A DNA stretch of 64,000 bases from contig QFNE01000007.1 of assembly GCA_003240735.1 (NCBI GenBank), positions 62,001 through 126,000 of the forward strand. Direction: 5' to 3'. The notes under the pieces were generated by a model that saw only the letters and a program-made list of their open reading frames with translations, searched no databases and had not been told where the DNA came from. Source of the DNA: Paracoccus denitrificans. Its GTDB lineage: Bacteria; Pseudomonadota; Alphaproteobacteria; Rhodobacterales; Rhodobacteraceae. Shown here one piece after another: positions 63,380 through 64,000 of the stretch. Position numbers and translations under genes: made by a program. The first letter of the stretch is position 1. The number at the start of each line of letters is the position of its first letter.

Positions 63380-64000
63380 ATGCCTGACATCTTCTCAGCC
63401 GGTTTTTCGCCCAGCCACGACTGCGCGATCATCATTGCCTGCGACGCGAACTACCTGCCCTACGCGGCCGTACCGGCGCTGCAGCTGTCTGCAATCGCAG
63501 GGCGGGACTTTGACGTTCTGATTGGCTCGCCAGACGCTGTGACGCTGCCCCGATCGCTGCAAGTGGCGGGGATCGGCAACGTGGCGGCGCGCGACTCCGA
63601 TCTGGAAAACGCACTGCCTCTGGATGCGCGCCGATCGCTGGCGACGTATATGGAGGTCTTCCTCGCGCGTGCGCTTGCCCCGCATTACCGACGGATTCTT
63701 GTTCTGGACGCGGATGTTCTGGTCGAGCGTGGCAACCCCGGCCCGCTTCTGCAGGCGGACATGGGGGGCCGGGCCGTTGCAGCAGTGCGCGACAACCGCC
63801 AGTGGCGGACCCCCAACCGGCGCACGGACGAATTCCGCAAGCTGGGTCGGCCGGCGACCCCCTATTTCAACGCGGGTGTCGTCATGATCGACACGGGCGA
63901 ATGGGCGCGGCAGGACCTGTCGGCGGAAGCCGCCGAATTTGCGCGTGTGCATCTGGCCGGGCTGGGACGCGATCAGGCGCTGATGAACGGTATGCTGAAC
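63380..64000 (+). CDS. Glycosyltransferase, GT8-like (3' end outside the window)
   Basis: The frame is open from ATG 63380 to the right edge (207 codons), with GAGG nine bases upstream. The start reads CAIIIACDANYLPYAAVPALQLS, typical of GT8 (LgtC/glycogenin-type) folds. LVLDADVLVERGNPGPLL has the metal-binding DxD, and PYFNAGVVMIDTGEWARQDL plus GRDQALMNGML are later GT8 motifs. It would transfer a hexose from a nucleotide sugar. It begins divergently from cobA; no polysaccharide cluster is visible in this window. Confidence 0.8.
   Translation, partial: MPDIFSAGFSPSHDCAIIIACDANYLPYAAVPALQLSAIAGRDFDVLIGSPDAVTLPRSLQVAGIGNVAARDSDLENALPLDARRSLATYMEVFLARALAPHYRRILVLDADVLVERGNPGPLLQADMGGRAVAAVRDNRQWRTPNRRTDEFRKLGRPATPYFNAGVVMIDTGEWARQDLSAEAAEFARVHLAGLGRDQALMNGMLN

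Overview
The window is chromosomal DNA from a GC-rich alphaproteobacterium, most likely a member of the Rhodobacterales (Roseobacter/Paracoccaceae group). Pointers are a GapR-type DUF2312 protein, a DUF3008 protein, a fused PntA next to PntB, a tRNA-His without an encoded G at position -1, a methionine synthase split into two reading frames, a CtrA-type box, and many small conserved proteins of the kind seen in this order. Genes are packed tightly, often with 1-4 bp stop/start overlaps. I see no insertion sequence, prophage, CRISPR array or plasmid function: this is mainly core genome with a few accessory genes.

Layout. 1-6.3 kb: tail of a Bcr/CflA efflux pump, potassium transporter Kup, a cluster of omega-aminotransferase, NMT1-type binding protein and YitT protein, a 24-residue lipoprotein coupled to an ArsC-like protein, and an L,D-transpeptidase lipoprotein. 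6.3-11 kb: pntB-pntA transhydrogenase, a D-lyxose isomerase-type cupin, and an Ala/Thr-rich membrane protein. 11-19.8 kb: aminopeptidase N, a lysophospholipid-type acyltransferase, obg-proB, an SMR pump, prs, a kappa-GST-like isomerase and an alpha/beta hydrolase. 19.8-25.3 kb: H-type lectin protein and the F1 ATP synthase operon atpHAGDC with a predicted promoter and terminator. 25.4-29.9 kb: a methyltransferase, gloB, clpA, a small charged protein and tRNA-Thr. 30-39.9 kb: an orphan sulfotransferase-like protein, gapR, a small membrane protein with dtd, a DEAD-box helicase, tdk, and the run dacC-tmk-holB-tatD-MBL hydrolase-AEC carrier. 39.9-46.8 kb: a polyamine-type ABC operon (ATPase, three paralogous binding proteins, two permeases). 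47-54.5 kb: tRNA-Leu, split metH, lipB, cytochrome c, ctaD and a DUF2244 protein. 54.5-64 kb: MFS pump, DUF3008, YqeY, an RTX calcium-binding protein, carA, a membrane glycosyltransferase with an MshEN-like N-terminus, a FrnE-type thioredoxin-fold protein, tRNA-His, a small acidic protein, cobA and the start of a GT8-type glycosyltransferase.

Functional links. Energy metabolism is well represented (transhydrogenase, F1-ATPase, cytochrome oxidase subunit I, cytochrome c). The metH pair needs cobalamin, and cobA supplies the first committed step of siroheme/corrinoid synthesis. The ABC operon encodes three binding proteins for one pair of permeases, separated by stem-loops that could set different expression levels. 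The most interesting candidates are the three-receptor ABC operon with its hairpins, the CtrA-type site before the MshEN-glycosyltransferase, the split metH, the coupled 24-residue lipoprotein, and the sulfotransferase-like protein that lacks the P-loop lysine. I did not find a clearly new multi-gene system.
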